Origin: Kosakonia quasisacchari
GTDB lineage: Bacteria; Pseudomonadota; Gammaproteobacteria; Enterobacterales; Enterobacteriaceae
NCBI RefSeq assembly: GCF_004331415.1
Contig: NZ_SJOP01000005.1
Coordinates: 124,001-188,000, forward strand
Reading direction: 5' to 3'
DNA length: 64,000 bases
Shown piece after piece: positions 1 through 13,048 of the stretch (position 1 is its first letter; every line of letters starts with the position of its first letter). The translations under genes were made by a program, and so were the position numbers. Below the pieces are notes generated by a model. The model was not told where the DNA came from. It did no database searches and worked only from the letters and a program-made list of their open reading frames with translations.

Positions 1-151
1 AACGCCCTTCCGCTCCCAATTGGGAGAGGATCAAGCGCGAGTGGCCACCGCGACCGAAAGTGCCATCGATGTAAATGCCATCCGGACGAATGTTCAGGCC
101 GTTAACGGCCTCATCCAGCAGCACCGTCGTGTGTTTAAAATTTTCCATCAT
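1..151 (-). CDS. rsmH: 16S rRNA m4C1402 methyltransferase RsmH, N-terminal fragment
   Basis: N-terminal 50 residues of RsmH (formerly MraW); the gene runs off the left edge. The enzyme N4-methylates C1402 of 16S rRNA using SAM. The visible start [15 protein letters not shown] and the glycine-rich stretch GTFGRGGHS, the start of the SAM-binding fold, identify it. The mraZ stop overlaps a run of three in-frame ATG codons (154, 151, 148). I chose 151 because it gives the MMEN start of the family; 154 is also possible. It is the second gene of the division/cell-wall (dcw) cluster and is probably translationally coupled to mraZ. Confidence 0.95.
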   Translation of the reverse strand, partial: MMENFKHTTVLLDEAVNGLNIRPDGIYIDGTFGRGGHSRLILSQLGAEGR

Positions 152-153
152 CA

Positions 154-612
154 TTACAGAGACAAATCCTGCAACCGGTCCGAAAGCGCTTCGGAACCTG
201 ATTGCTCAGCGTCGATATCTTCCTTGACCTGTTGATACCAGGTCGTTTCATCCCACAGCTCAAATTTATTGAACTGCCCGACCAGCATCACTTCTTTCGT
301 TAACCCGGCGTGTTGCCGTAAAACAGGCGCAATCAAAATACGCCCGGCGCTATCCATCTGGCACTCGCTGGCATGCCCCAGCAATAAACGTTGCACGCGC
401 CGTTCGAGCGGATTCATGCTCGACAGACGCGACAGTTTTTGCTCGATAATTTCCCATTCAGGCAAAGGGTAAAGCAGCAGGCATGAGTGACGGATGTCAA
501 TGGTACAAACCATTTGACCGGAGGCATTCTCCTGCAGCAAATCCCGATATCGGGTGGGAACGGATAACCGCCCTTTGCTGTCGAGATTGACTAACGTCGC
601 GCCACGGAACAT
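154..612 (-). CDS. mraZ: Transcriptional regulator MraZ
   Basis: 152-residue MraZ, the full family length. It is a small DNA-binding protein with two AbrB-like SpoVT/MraZ domains, each carrying a D-x-K/A-G-R motif: DSKGRLSVP near residue 10 and [10 protein letters not shown] near residue 93. It forms ring-shaped oligomers and represses its own promoter, and so the dcw cluster. The reading frame stays open for 18 codons upstream, but the ATG at 612 gives the conserved [15 protein letters not shown] start and leaves the operator repeats outside the gene. It is the first gene of the dcw operon and its stop overlaps rsmH start codons. Confidence 0.97.
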   Translation of the reverse strand: MFRGATLVNLDSKGRLSVPTRYRDLLQENASGQMVCTIDIRHSCLLLYPLPEWEIIEQKLSRLSSMNPLERRVQRLLLGHASECQMDSAGRILIAPVLRQHAGLTKEVMLVGQFNKFELWDETTWYQQVKEDIDAEQSGSEALSDRLQDLSL

Positions 613-640
613 ATCCGATTCACCCCCAGTGACCCTTTTA

Positions 641-665
641 CACCACTTTATCCCACAAATCCCCA
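641..665 (-). promoter_or_regulatory. MraZ operator (TGGGN direct repeats)
   Basis: Read on the minus strand, TGGGG (665-661), TGGGA (655-651) and TGGTG (645-641) follow each other at exact 10-base spacing, separated by 5-nt spacers. The first two match the known MraZ binding unit TGGGN and the third is degenerate (TGGTG). They lie just upstream of mraZ and overlap the expected transcription start, as needed for autorepression. Confidence 0.85.
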
Positions 666-672
666 CTGAGGG

Positions 673-702
673 AGTTTACGGAGCGGAGGAAAAGCTTGTC
701 AA
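673..702 (-). promoter_or_regulatory. Pmra promoter of the dcw cluster
   Basis: Minus-strand -35 TTGACA (702-697) and -10 TAAACT (678-673) are separated by 18 nt. This places the start point near 665, at the edge of the MraZ repeats. The arrangement matches the known E. coli mra promoter that drives the start of the division and cell-wall cluster. Confidence 0.75.
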
Positions 703-1194
703 GCTAGCGCAATGGCTAACCAGAACAAAAGATCCCTTATTTGCAGTGAATATCTGCGTCGGTGAAATAGTGCTCAGCTTACGAGGCAAATTAACGTCAT
801 GAATATTTGCAAGAAAAAAAACAGAATATGCGCACGCGCGTTTAAAACCATTCAATTTCTGCGCGCGAAATATAAAGTGTCAGTTTGCGACGCGGGCGGC
901 ATTTTAAGACATATTGAAGAGAGTTAACAGCACCAGTTACATCAACGTGCCCATAGCGCGGCGGCATTTCAGCAGGGATAAAATCCCTACGCGATAAATG
1001 AACGTTAATTCAATGCACGTGGCATTTTTTAGATGTAACAATTCAATACAAAAATCGGGATAAGTTACTTCTCAATAACCCTTTAAAAATGTTTTTTAAG
1101 AATGGGCAAAATAAATTAACAGCAGCCATTGGGAAATTAAAGATTTATCTTAGGAGAGTCTCAACAATAATTTGATTAAAGGTAAAGTGTAAAT
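703..1194. other. Long AT-rich intergenic region between cra and mraZ
   Basis: About 490 bases with no convincing coding sequence on either strand. The only structure I see is a small hairpin AGGGAT-AAA-ATCCCT (974-988) and, 24 bases on, a terminator-like hairpin with a T run on the plus strand (1012-1030; see findings). The rest is AT-rich and unassigned. Confidence 0.5.
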
Positions 1195-1197
1195 ACT

Positions 1198-1220
1198 TAA
1201 AAGGCAGCTCTCGCTGCCTT
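1198..1220 (-). terminator. Rho-independent terminator of cra
   Basis: A perfect 8-bp stem AAGGCAGC/GCTGCCTT with a GAGA tetraloop starts 11 bases after the cra stop and is followed by a short TTAAG tail. The T tract is weak but the stem is strong and correctly placed. Confidence 0.8.
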
Positions 1221-1230
1221 TCATCCGAAA

Positions 1231-2235
1231 CTATACCCGACTAAGAATGCCGCGACGGTAGAGATTACGGCGGATACGGCTAAGCCCGGCTTTCGGTTTG
1301 CGTGGCTCATCAAGGCTTGCCAGCACGATCTCCAGCACACGTTCGGCCACATCGCGATGGCGCTGCGCCACTGCGAGCACCGGGCATTGCAGGAAATCCA
1401 GCAATTCATGATCGCCGAACGTGGCAATTGCCAAATCAGAAGGCAGCTTGCCGTCGCGACGCAGCGTCACATCCAGGACACCCTGCAATAAGGCAAACGA
1501 GGTGATAAACATCGCTTGCGGCATCGGATTGGTTTCCAGCCATTTTTCAAACAGCTGTGCAGCAGCTTCCCGCTCATAACTGTTGGCGTAGAGATACTGA
1601 ACCTCGCGCGGATCGTCTTTCCACGCAGTACGAAAGCCCTGCTCACGCAAAAAACTCACCGACAGTTCGGGTAAAGCGCCAAGATAAAGCACACGCTCCG
1701 CCGGGAATTTACGCAACTCTTCCGCCAACATTTCCGAGTCGTCCTGATCGGCACCGACAACACTGGTGAAGTGTTCGCGATCCAGTGCGCGATCCAGTGC
1801 GACAATCGGAAATGAATCATTAGCCCAACGCTGATAGAACGGGTGCTCCGGCGGAAGCGAAGTGGACACGATAATCGCGTCCACCTGCCGTTGAAGTAAA
1901 TGTTCAATACAACGCATTTCGTTGTCAGGCTGATCTTCAGAGCAGGCAATCAGAAGCTGATAGCCGCGCTGACGCGCCTGGCGCTCCAGATAGTTGGCAA
2001 TGCGCGTGTAGCTCGTGTTTTCAAGATCGGGGATAACCAACCCAATCGAGCGAGTTCGTCCTGCTCGCAGCCCAGCCGCCACCGCGTTCGGGTGGTAGTT
2101 ATGCTCACGAACAACCGCCATGACTTTCTCGACGGTTTTGTCGCTGACACGATACTGCTTCGCCTTACCATTAATGACGTAGCTGGCCGTGGTTCGTGAG
2201 ACGCCGGCTAGCCGGGCGATTTCATCCAGTTTCAC
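1231..2235 (-). CDS. cra: Catabolite repressor/activator Cra (FruR)
   Basis: 334-residue LacI-family regulator, identical in length to E. coli Cra. It binds DNA as a tetramer and is released by fructose 1-phosphate (and by fructose 1,6-bisphosphate at high concentration). It activates gluconeogenic genes and represses glycolytic genes. The helix-turn-helix occupies the first 25 residues ([19 protein letters not shown]), followed by the hinge helix and a periplasmic-binding-protein-like effector domain from about residue 60. Translation starts at GTG (2235), as in E. coli. It is monocistronic, downstream of ilvIH, with its own terminator. Confidence 0.98.
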   Translation of the reverse strand: MKLDEIARLAGVSRTTASYVINGKAKQYRVSDKTVEKVMAVVREHNYHPNAVAAGLRAGRTRSIGLVIPDLENTSYTRIANYLERQARQRGYQLLIACSEDQPDNEMRCIEHLLQRQVDAIIVSTSLPPEHPFYQRWANDSFPIVALDRALDREHFTSVVGADQDDSEMLAEELRKFPAERVLYLGALPELSVSFLREQGFRTAWKDDPREVQYLYANSYEREAAAQLFEKWLETNPMPQAMFITSFALLQGVLDVTLRRDGKLPSDLAIATFGDHELLDFLQCPVLAVAQRHRDVAERVLEIVLASLDEPRKPKAGLSRIRRNLYRRGILSRV

Positions 2236-2358
2236 AATTGCCCCTTAAAATAATGCACTCCATAACCTTTTTAGGGATATAGGTTAATTTCCATAACATC
2301 TAAGCGCAGAATACTCACTGCGGCAACCGCTTTTGTATCGGGCTCCGTATGATTTCGC

Positions 2359-2390
2359 AAAAAAAAGCCCGGCGTAAGAGGCCGGGCTGA
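2359..2390 (-). terminator. Rho-independent terminator of ilvIH
   Basis: On the minus strand the stem AGCCCGGC/GCCGGGCT, with a loop around CTCTTAC, is followed by eight T residues. It lies about 20 bases after the ilvH stop and separates ilvIH from cra. Confidence 0.9.
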
Positions 2391-2412
2391 TAAATGGAGA
2401 GAACGATCACGA

Positions 2413-2904
2413 TCAGCGCATGATTTTGTCACCGCGCGACAAACCCACCACGCCAGACCGCGCGACTTCGACGATTTTCGCGACATCGCGGATCGTCGCC
2501 AGAAACGCATCCAGTTTGTCGCTGGTTCCGGCAAGCTGAACCGTATAAATAGACGGGGTGACATCGATGATTTGTCCACGGAAAATTTCCGCGTTGCGTT
2601 TCACCTCTTCACGCCCGTAGCCGCTGGCCTGGATCTTCACCAGCATAATCTCGCGTTCAACATACGCGCCTTGCCCCAATTCATTGACGCGCAACACATC
2701 AACCAGTTTGTGTAGTTGCTTTTCGATCTGCTCAAGCACTTTCTGATCGCCAACGGTCTGGATAGTCATCCTTGATAATGTAGGATCATCGGTTGGCGCA
2801 ACCGTAAGGCTTTCAATGTTGTAACCACGCTGAGAGAACAGACCAATCACGCGCGATAACGCGCCTGATTCATTTTCCAGTAACACAGACAATATCCGGC
2901 GCAT
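2413..2904 (-). CDS. ilvH: Acetolactate synthase III regulatory subunit
   Basis: 163-residue small subunit of acetohydroxyacid synthase III, the E. coli length. It has an N-terminal ACT domain ([33 protein letters not shown]) that binds valine and gives feedback inhibition, and a C-terminal ALS_ss_C domain. It associates with IlvI to form the active holoenzyme of isoleucine/valine/leucine synthesis in the cytoplasm. The frame stays open 10 codons upstream into ilvI, but the ATG at 2904 gives the conserved start and sits 2 nt after the ilvI stop, so the two are probably translationally coupled. Confidence 0.97.
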   Translation of the reverse strand: MRRILSVLLENESGALSRVIGLFSQRGYNIESLTVAPTDDPTLSRMTIQTVGDQKVLEQIEKQLHKLVDVLRVNELGQGAYVEREIMLVKIQASGYGREEVKRNAEIFRGQIIDVTPSIYTVQLAGTSDKLDAFLATIRDVAKIVEVARSGVVGLSRGDKIMR

Positions 2905-2906
2905 AA

Positions 2907-4631
2907 TCAGGTTCTCTCCGTTTTGCTTAACCACATCTCATCCATACCGCCACCGCGGATCTGCATCGGATAAACGTGTTCACTACCGTCAACGGTAACG
3001 TCAACAAACACCAGCCGATTGTTTTTCACCTGCTCCAGTGCTTCAGCCAGCTTCGCTTCCAGCTCATCCGGGCGCGTAATGCGGATCCCAACGTGACCAT
3101 AAGCTTCCGCAAGACGGGCGAAATCAGGCAGCGATTCCATATACGACTGCGAATGGCGACCAGAGTAAATCATGTCCTGCCACTGCTTCACCATGCCCAG
3201 GTAACGGTTGTTCAGATTGAGCACCAGCACCGGCAATTCATACTGTAATGCAGTAGAAAGCTCCTGAATGTTCATCTGAATACTGCCGTCGCCGGTTACG
3301 CAAATCACCGTCTCATCCGGCAACGCCATCTTCACACCGAGCGCCGCAGGTAGGCCAAACCCCATCGTGCCCAACCCGCCAGAGTTGATCCAGCGACGCG
3401 GCTTATCAAAGCGGTAATAAAGCGCGGCGAACATTTGGTGCTGACCAACATCCGATGTCACGTAAGCCTCGCCCTTTGTCAGACGCCAGGCCGCTTCAAT
3501 CACCGCCTGCGGTTTAATGCTCTCACTTTGCGTATCGTATTTCAGGCACTGGCGGGCGCGCCATTGATCGATGCGCAGCCACCAGTCGCGAATCTCATCT
3601 AACGGCTGCGGATACTCTTCTTGCTCCAGCAAATCCAGCATCTGTTCCAGCACCAGTCGCGCATCGCCAACAATCGGGATATCTGCCTGCACGGTTTTGG
3701 AAATGGATGTGGGATCGATATCGATATGCAGCACCGTCGCATCCGGGCAATACTTCGCCAGATTGTTGGTGGTGCGATCGTCAAAACGCACGCCAACGGC
3801 AAAGATTACGTCCGAATGGTGCATCGTCATATTGGCTTCGTAAGTACCGTGCATACCCAGCATGCCGAGCGCCTGGCGGTGGGAAGCAGGAAATGCTCCC
3901 AGCCCCATTAATGAAGAGACCACCGGCAAATTCAATTTTTCAGCAAGCTGTCGTAATGGCGCTTCACTGGCTGAGTTGATCGCACCACCACCAACATAGA
4001 CCACTGGCTTTTTCGCCGCCGCCAGCGTTTGTAATGCGCGCTTAATCTGCCCTTTATGTCCCTGGGTTGTCGGGTTATAGGAACGCATACTGACAGATTC
4101 CGGCCAGACGTAAGGCAGCTTATTGGCCGGGTTCATAATGTCTTTCGGCAAATCCACCACTACCGGTCCAGGACGACCGCTGGCGGCAAGCCAGAAAGCT
4201 TTCTTTAATACACCGGGAATATCTTCCGTTTGCTTGACTAAAAAACTGTGCTTAACCACGGGGCGGGAGATGCCCACCATGTCGCACTCCTGGAAGGCAT
4301 CATAGCCAATCAGCGACGTTGCAACCTGACCGGAGAGCACCACCAGCGGAATAGAATCCATATAGGCCGTGGCGATGCCGGTGATGGCGTTGGTCGCACC
4401 GGGGCCGGAAGTGACCAGCACCACGCCCACTTCGCCCGTCGCACGTGCCAGCCCATCGGCCATATGTACTGCCGCCTGCTCATGGCGAACCAGCACGTGT
4501 TCAATACCGCCGACCGTATGCAGGGCATCGTAGATATCAAGAACCGCGCCTCCGGGATAGCCGAATACTTTCTTTACGCCTTGATCGATAAGCGATCGGA
4601 CGACCATCTCGGCTCCAGACAACATCTCCAT
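2907..4631 (-). CDS. ilvI: Acetolactate synthase III catalytic subunit
   Basis: 574-residue ThDP-, FAD- and Mg-dependent acetohydroxyacid synthase large subunit. It condenses two pyruvates to acetolactate, or pyruvate plus 2-oxobutyrate to acetohydroxybutyrate. The ThDP-activating glutamate lies in [12 protein letters not shown] (about residue 49). The ThDP/Mg motif begins GDGSIQMN (about residue 447) and ends at LNLNN. The order is N-terminal ThDP-binding, central FAD-type and C-terminal ThDP domains. It is the first gene of ilvIH; in E. coli the operon is activated by Lrp and antagonised by leucine. Confidence 0.98.
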   Translation of the reverse strand: MEMLSGAEMVVRSLIDQGVKKVFGYPGGAVLDIYDALHTVGGIEHVLVRHEQAAVHMADGLARATGEVGVVLVTSGPGATNAITGIATAYMDSIPLVVLSGQVATSLIGYDAFQECDMVGISRPVVKHSFLVKQTEDIPGVLKKAFWLAASGRPGPVVVDLPKDIMNPANKLPYVWPESVSMRSYNPTTQGHKGQIKRALQTLAAAKKPVVYVGGGAINSASEAPLRQLAEKLNLPVVSSLMGLGAFPASHRQALGMLGMHGTYEANMTMHHSDVIFAVGVRFDDRTTNNLAKYCPDATVLHIDIDPTSISKTVQADIPIVGDARLVLEQMLDLLEQEEYPQPLDEIRDWWLRIDQWRARQCLKYDTQSESIKPQAVIEAAWRLTKGEAYVTSDVGQHQMFAALYYRFDKPRRWINSGGLGTMGFGLPAALGVKMALPDETVICVTGDGSIQMNIQELSTALQYELPVLVLNLNNRYLGMVKQWQDMIYSGRHSQSYMESLPDFARLAEAYGHVGIRITRPDELEAKLAEALEQVKNNRLVFVDVTVDGSEHVYPMQIRGGGMDEMWLSKTERT

Positions 4632-4963
4632 GCTTTGCCTCCAGGCTTACGTTTGTCGACTGGCGGCGAAAATCATTTCCGCGCGGTCGCTCTCTGTTCA
4701 GAACAGGAAATCCCTGCACTCTGATTATGAATGGCAGTTACCATAACCGCTCAAAATCTGGCAGGCAATTAGCAAGCTCTTGCGGCGAACCCTGTGCAAA
4801 AGTGAAAAAACGAGGTCAAAAACTCAGAATTGGTGGAAACATCTGTGATAAGCAAAGACGATGACCATTCATCATCCGAATACGAAGTTGTCCAGTAATT
4901 GATCCATTTTTGCAACATCGTCTGTCATTGCGACAGACTTAAATCAGGACAAAATACTGCCAG
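4632..4963 (-). promoter_or_regulatory. Upstream control region of ilvIH
   Basis: About 330 bases between the leuO terminator and ilvI with no coding sequence. In E. coli the corresponding region carries the ilvIH promoter and multiple Lrp sites. I infer the same role here from position and cannot assign individual Lrp sites by eye. It includes a perfect inverted repeat GTCTGTC-ATTGC-GACAGAC at 4920-4938, which is not followed by a T run. Confidence 0.55.
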
Positions 4964-5013
4964 AAAAAAACAGAGCAGAATAACCAAGCATTTTTACCGC
5001 TGGATGATTCTGC
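4964..5013 (-). terminator. Probable rho-independent terminator of leuO
   Basis: Minus strand, 7 bases after the leuO stop: a long imperfect stem-loop with GCAGAAT (5013-5007) pairing with ATTCTGC (4981-4975), partial pairing inside, then TCTG and seven T residues (4970-4964). Confidence 0.75.
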
Positions 5014-5020
5014 CCAATGG

Positions 5021-5965
5021 TTAATGGCTACACACCGACACCAGAAGTTCTTCCATCCATTGATGGCCCTTATCTCTGCCCGCGGCTTCGTGCCAGGAGA
5101 GATAACATGTGCGGTTCTTGAGATCTAACGGTAGCGGCAGCATCTCTAAATCCAGCCCTTCAGCAAATGTCTTCACTAACCAGCGCGGAGCAATCGCCAC
5201 CAGATGTGTTTGTGAAACCACGCTTAATACGCTGGTTAGCGCCATCCCCTGGTAAGCAATGCAACTGCGTTTATCTACGCTGTCATACCATGGCTGGCTA
5301 AATGAGGCATACCTGTCCAGCGAAACCACCGCATGCTGTTCTCTGAAGACGGCGTTTTCTGTGGTAAGCGTATTGAGGCGGGGATGCTGGTGGCTGGCGA
5401 CCAACACCATTTCATCATTAAATAGCGAGATACACGAAAATTCCGGTCGGCGAAACTCTTCGTAGCCAATCACAAACTCAATTTCCTGATAACGCAGCTG
5501 ATGCTCGGTACTGTGATTAAGATCGGATTTAAACACCAAATTAATACCGGGGGCGATTTTTTCCACGCTGTTGTAAATCGCTGACGTTAAAAGATTATCC
5601 AGTGGGCTACAAACACACAGATTAAATATGCGTTCACTACTCAGCGGATCGAACCCGGAACCGGGCAGTTCATTTTGCACCAGTTGCAGCGCCTGGCGGA
5701 TAGAGCCAAAGAGTTGATACGAACGTGCAGTTGGCTGGATCCCACGACCATAGCGAACAAAAAGTTCGTCATTAAACATGACCTTAAGCCGCGCCACAGC
5801 ATTACTTACTGCGGGTTGCGACATTCCCAGAGTATGTGCCGCGCGGGTGATATTTTGCTCCTGCATAACTGCATCAAAAACAGTCAGTAAATTGAGATCG
5901 ACAGAACGTAACTGCGGTTTCCCCTCTTCATTAACGTGCTGATTATAAACGTCTTCCCCAGGCAT
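5021..5965 (-). CDS. leuO: LysR-family global regulator LeuO
   Basis: 314 residues from the chosen ATG at 5965, the same length as E. coli LeuO. An ATG 7 codons upstream is possible but breaks the alignment. The N-terminal winged HTH ([36 protein letters not shown], residues 21-56) is nearly identical to E. coli, while the effector-binding half is more diverged. LeuO is an H-NS antagonist that activates and represses many stress, stationary-phase and CRISPR/cas-type loci. It diverges from leuLABCD across an AT-rich spacer, and in E. coli the pair form a promoter relay. Confidence 0.97.
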   Translation of the reverse strand: MPGEDVYNQHVNEEGKPQLRSVDLNLLTVFDAVMQEQNITRAAHTLGMSQPAVSNAVARLKVMFNDELFVRYGRGIQPTARSYQLFGSIRQALQLVQNELPGSGFDPLSSERIFNLCVCSPLDNLLTSAIYNSVEKIAPGINLVFKSDLNHSTEHQLRYQEIEFVIGYEEFRRPEFSCISLFNDEMVLVASHQHPRLNTLTTENAVFREQHAVVSLDRYASFSQPWYDSVDKRSCIAYQGMALTSVLSVVSQTHLVAIAPRWLVKTFAEGLDLEMLPLPLDLKNRTCYLSWHEAAGRDKGHQWMEELLVSVCSH

Positions 5966-6394
5966 TTTGCAATCCGTCGTCATCATGAGCTCCCTCGACC
6001 TGCGTAATAATAATATTCAGGAAGATGATTTATCACGCATATAGCATTATTAGAAGTGTGGTGTGACAAATTAGGAATATATAAAGCTCCTGTTTTATTT
6101 TCGTGGCGAATGAAAATTTTATATTTCACCTTAAATGAGTGGTTCTCTTCATATATTTTTACGTTGGCAAACATTCTGTAATCTCAATAAAAATATATCT
6201 CTACCTCTTTTTTTCTGAACATATCAATCGAGAATTCGCTTCGCGTTTGTGGAAGACTTTAAATAATGCATTGCGCCCGATACAAACGGCCACTTGCAAG
6301 CATGAAAAACGCATTTCCGTCACGCAGACAGAATTATTAACTAAAGCGCAACAAAATAATCGGCGCTCTCCAGCCACGCTTTTCAGACGAGGGG
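5966..6394. promoter_or_regulatory. AT-rich leuO/leuL divergent spacer
   Basis: Roughly 430 bases without a gene. 6000-6240 is strongly AT-rich with many A/T runs, as expected for an H-NS-bound silencer. In Salmonella and E. coli this spacer holds the AT-rich silencer and LeuO sites that link leuO and leu transcription. That role is inferred from position and composition; I could not place the leuO promoter hexamers. Confidence 0.6.
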
Positions 6395-6423
6395 TTGACA
6401 TTAACTGACGTATCCAGTACCAC
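6395..6423 (+). promoter_or_regulatory. leuLABCD promoter
   Basis: A perfect -35 TTGACA (6395-6400), a 17-nt spacer and -10 TACCAC (6418-6423). The -10 is a poor match, but the spacer (GTATCCAG) and the downstream AAAAGCATATCGCATTCA are conserved with the E. coli leu promoter. It lies 34 bases before leuL. Confidence 0.75.
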
Positions 6424-6457
6424 TAAAAGCATATCGCATTCACCTGGAGCATGATTC

Positions 6458-6544
6458 ATGATTCGCAACGTCGGTTTCGCTGGTCTACTACTACTAAACG
6501 CATCTCTCGTGCGCGGTAGACCGGTGGGCGACATTCTGAGTTGA
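6458..6544 (+). CDS. leuL: leu operon leader peptide
   Basis: 28-codon leader peptide with four tandem CTA leucine codons (GLLLLNAS, residues 9-16). Ribosome stalling at these rare codons during leucine shortage switches the mRNA fold away from the attenuator. It has the same length as E. coli LeuL and keeps the core GLLLLNAS and RGR, but other residues differ. I chose the ATG at 6458; an ATG at 6451 is in another frame and too close to the ribosome site CTGGAG (6444-6449). Confidence 0.92.
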   Translation: MIRNVGFAGLLLLNASLVRGRPVGDILS

Positions 6545-6568
6545 ATCGTCCTTCCAGTTAAGACTAAG

Positions 6569-6595
6569 AACCCGCGCCTTGGCGCGGGTTTTTTT
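6569..6595 (+). terminator. leu attenuator
   Basis: Stem CCCGCGCC (6571-6578), loop TT, stem GGCGCGGG (6581-6588), then a run of seven T. It lies 26 bases after the leuL stop and 43 bases before leuA, in the standard position for leucine-tRNA-controlled attenuation. Confidence 0.92.
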
Positions 6596-6637
6596 ATGCT
6601 CGTAGCGAGGCGACCTAAGAGAAAAAGGACCTAAACC

Positions 6638-9300
<2,663 letters not shown>

Positions 9301-9302
9301 TC

Positions 9303-11316
<2,014 letters not shown>

Positions 11317-11323
11317 CGCACTC

Positions 11324-11348
11324 AAGGCCCGGTTTCCGGGCCTTTTTA
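11324..11348 (+). terminator. Terminator of leuLABCD
   Basis: Perfect stem AAGGCCCGG/CCGGGCCTT with a TTT loop and a TTTATT tail, 8 bases after the leuD stop. The 11349-11492 gap before setA shows no further gene. Confidence 0.9.
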
Positions 11349-11492
11349 TTGCTCACTCATCACTAATTCTGTAGATAGCATTATTAGCGGATTTTGGCGG
11401 GGACTGACTGTCTCTGGAGGTCTTCTTTTAAGCTTTTCAGCATGCCTTAGGGCGAAATCAACCCCGCTTGCTGTGCAGGTTGCATTTTACGC

Positions 11493-12671
11493 TTAAACGT
11501 CTTTGACGCGGCTGGTCAGCCACAGCGTCACCACAGAAATCATCGCAATGCCGATATAAACCGAGCTGTGGCCATAGCTTTGCGCCAGTGCCCCCTGAAT
11601 CACCCCAGCCAGGATCACGCCAGTCGAAATACTGTTAGTAAACAGCGTTGTCGCCGAACCTGCCCGCCCCGGCATTAAATCCTGAAACCACAGCATGCCA
11701 ATCCCGGCAATAATGCCGATAAACACCGCATTAAACAGTTGCAGGAACAGTAACGCCACCTGGCTATGGAAAAAGTTCAGGCCAAGGTAGAACAGCACGC
11801 CCGCTGCGACAGCGGTGACCATCATGCGCCGTTTGCCAATGCGTTTGACAAAATACCCGGCCAGGATCATCGCCGGGATCTCCAGCCCCGCCGCCGTGCC
11901 CATTAAAATCCCGGCCAGTTTGTCCGGCAGTCCCAGTTCAAGGCTAATCCACAAAGGCATATCAATGATGTACATGGTGTTGCAGGTCCACATCAGCGTA
12001 GAGGCAATAAACAGCATGCGCACATTTTTATTGCTCCAGCCGCTCACCTGCGTCACCACAACATCGGCGGGTTGCTCAACGCGCGCCACCGAAGGTAACC
12101 AGAACGCCACCAGCGCCAGGCTGATAACGAAAATCCCGGCAGCTATGGAAAACATTGCCGTAAAGCCGTAATTAAGCGCCAGCATAAAGGCCAATGGTGG
12201 ACCAATCACCCACGCCAGTGAGAGCTGCGCACGCATGATAGAACTGAACATCACCACTTCGCGTGCGGAACTGTCCGCATACTCGCGCGCCAGCGCAAAA
12301 AGCTGCGGCATGGCGGTATTCGCCAGCGACGCCAGCAGCACACCGCAGGTGATAAGCGTCAGGTAGTGGCGGTTAAAGGCGAATAACAGCGCATTGCCCA
12401 CTGCCATCAGACAACAAAAGAGGATCAACTTGCGCCTGTCGCCCTGGCTGTCGGATCGCTTTGCCAGCCCAAGGCTGACAACGATCCCGGCAATGGCGTT
12501 GACGGTATAAAACAGCCCAACCCAGAACGGCTCGGCGCCCACTTCCCGGCTCAGAAAAAGGCTGAGCGTCGGCGCCTGTAGCGCTCCGGCCACTCCCATC
12601 ATAAAGGCGACGATCATAAAAGCGATGTAAACACCATTAAGCCGGCGTCCCATCGTCATTAATCCGAGCAT
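11493..12671 (-). CDS. setA: Sugar efflux transporter SetA
   Basis: 392-residue, 12-helix major facilitator protein of the inner membrane, identical in length to E. coli SetA. It exports lactose, glucose, glucosides and analogues and helps cells survive glucose-phosphate stress. The first helix follows MGRRLNGVYIAFMIVAFMMGVAGALQ, and SKR/AKRSDSQGDRRK marks the typical loop 2-3 motif. I chose the ATG at 12671 because AAGGA (12674-12679) is correctly spaced from it; an ATG at 12677 is too close and would be a second option. It lies just downstream of sgrS on the same strand, as in E. coli. Confidence 0.95.
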   Translation of the reverse strand: MLGLMTMGRRLNGVYIAFMIVAFMMGVAGALQAPTLSLFLSREVGAEPFWVGLFYTVNAIAGIVVSLGLAKRSDSQGDRRKLILFCCLMAVGNALLFAFNRHYLTLITCGVLLASLANTAMPQLFALAREYADSSAREVVMFSSIMRAQLSLAWVIGPPLAFMLALNYGFTAMFSIAAGIFVISLALVAFWLPSVARVEQPADVVVTQVSGWSNKNVRMLFIASTLMWTCNTMYIIDMPLWISLELGLPDKLAGILMGTAAGLEIPAMILAGYFVKRIGKRRMMVTAVAAGVLFYLGLNFFHSQVALLFLQLFNAVFIGIIAGIGMLWFQDLMPGRAGSATTLFTNSISTGVILAGVIQGALAQSYGHSSVYIGIAMISVVTLWLTSRVKDV

Positions 12672-12732
12672 GAGCATTTCCTTGTTAAAGCGGGAAAAAG
12701 TGAAAGCGAAAAATGCGGCTGCCAGCATAAAC

Positions 12733-12981
12733 GAAAAAAGCCAGCAAAAAACGTTTTGCTGGCGGGTGCATTCGCACTTAATACTCAGTCACACATGATG
12801 TCGGCGATTCAGTCTTTCGAGACCGGCGTTGTCACTTCCCACTGCATCAGTTCTTCCAGCATTTTCAGGCGCTGCCGTACGCTCAGGCGGGCGAGCCAGC
12901 ACGCATCCTGCGTGGCGCGAAAATAGTCCAGATAAAACCGTCGTATGGATGATCTCTGCATATGACCTCCTCGCTTTCATC
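12733..12981 (-). ncRNA. sgrS: SgrS dual-function small RNA
   Basis: Hfq-dependent RNA of about 249 nt made during glucose-phosphate stress. The ptsG-pairing element GTGTGACTGAGTATT (minus strand, 12794-12780) is preserved exactly. The 3' end is a terminator with stem GCCAGC/GCTGGC and a T6 tail (12763-12734), which doubles as the Hfq site. The 5' end is set by similarity to E. coli (GATGAA..., 12981), with a plausible -10 AATACT upstream. The 5' half encodes SgrT. In E. coli it represses ptsG and manXYZ and stabilises yigL. It diverges from its activator sgrR. Confidence 0.93.
12809..12961 (-). CDS. sgrT: SgrT, inhibitor of glucose uptake
   Basis: 50-residue peptide encoded inside SgrS. The segment RRFYLDYF and the core CWLARLSVRQRLKMLEELMQW (residues 21-41 overall) match E. 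coli SgrT, which blocks the glucose PTS permease PtsG at the protein level. It is longer than the 43-residue E. coli form, with a few extra N-terminal residues and a different C-terminal tail. The ATG at 12961 is 4 bases after a very strong GGAGG (12970-12966), and no other start gives this frame. The stop lies before the ptsG-pairing segment, so the two functions are separate on the RNA. Confidence 0.9.
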   Translation of the reverse strand: MQRSSIRRFYLDYFRATQDACWLARLSVRQRLKMLEELMQWEVTTPVSKD

Positions 12982-13048
12982 GCAGAGAAGTATTGGCTTA
13001 ATATAGGGATAAATAAATTGCTGAGTTTTTGTCAGGAGTTCCCCTTTT

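Noticed and set aside
2271..2579. fruL as a functional leader-peptide gene
   Set aside because: The similar frame lacks a start codon and the E. coli stop; another open frame here covers the ilvH end and terminator and has no support. Reported as a remnant only.
6451..6453. Earlier ATG as leuL start
   Set aside because: It is in a different frame from the four leucine codons and only a few bases from the ribosome site.
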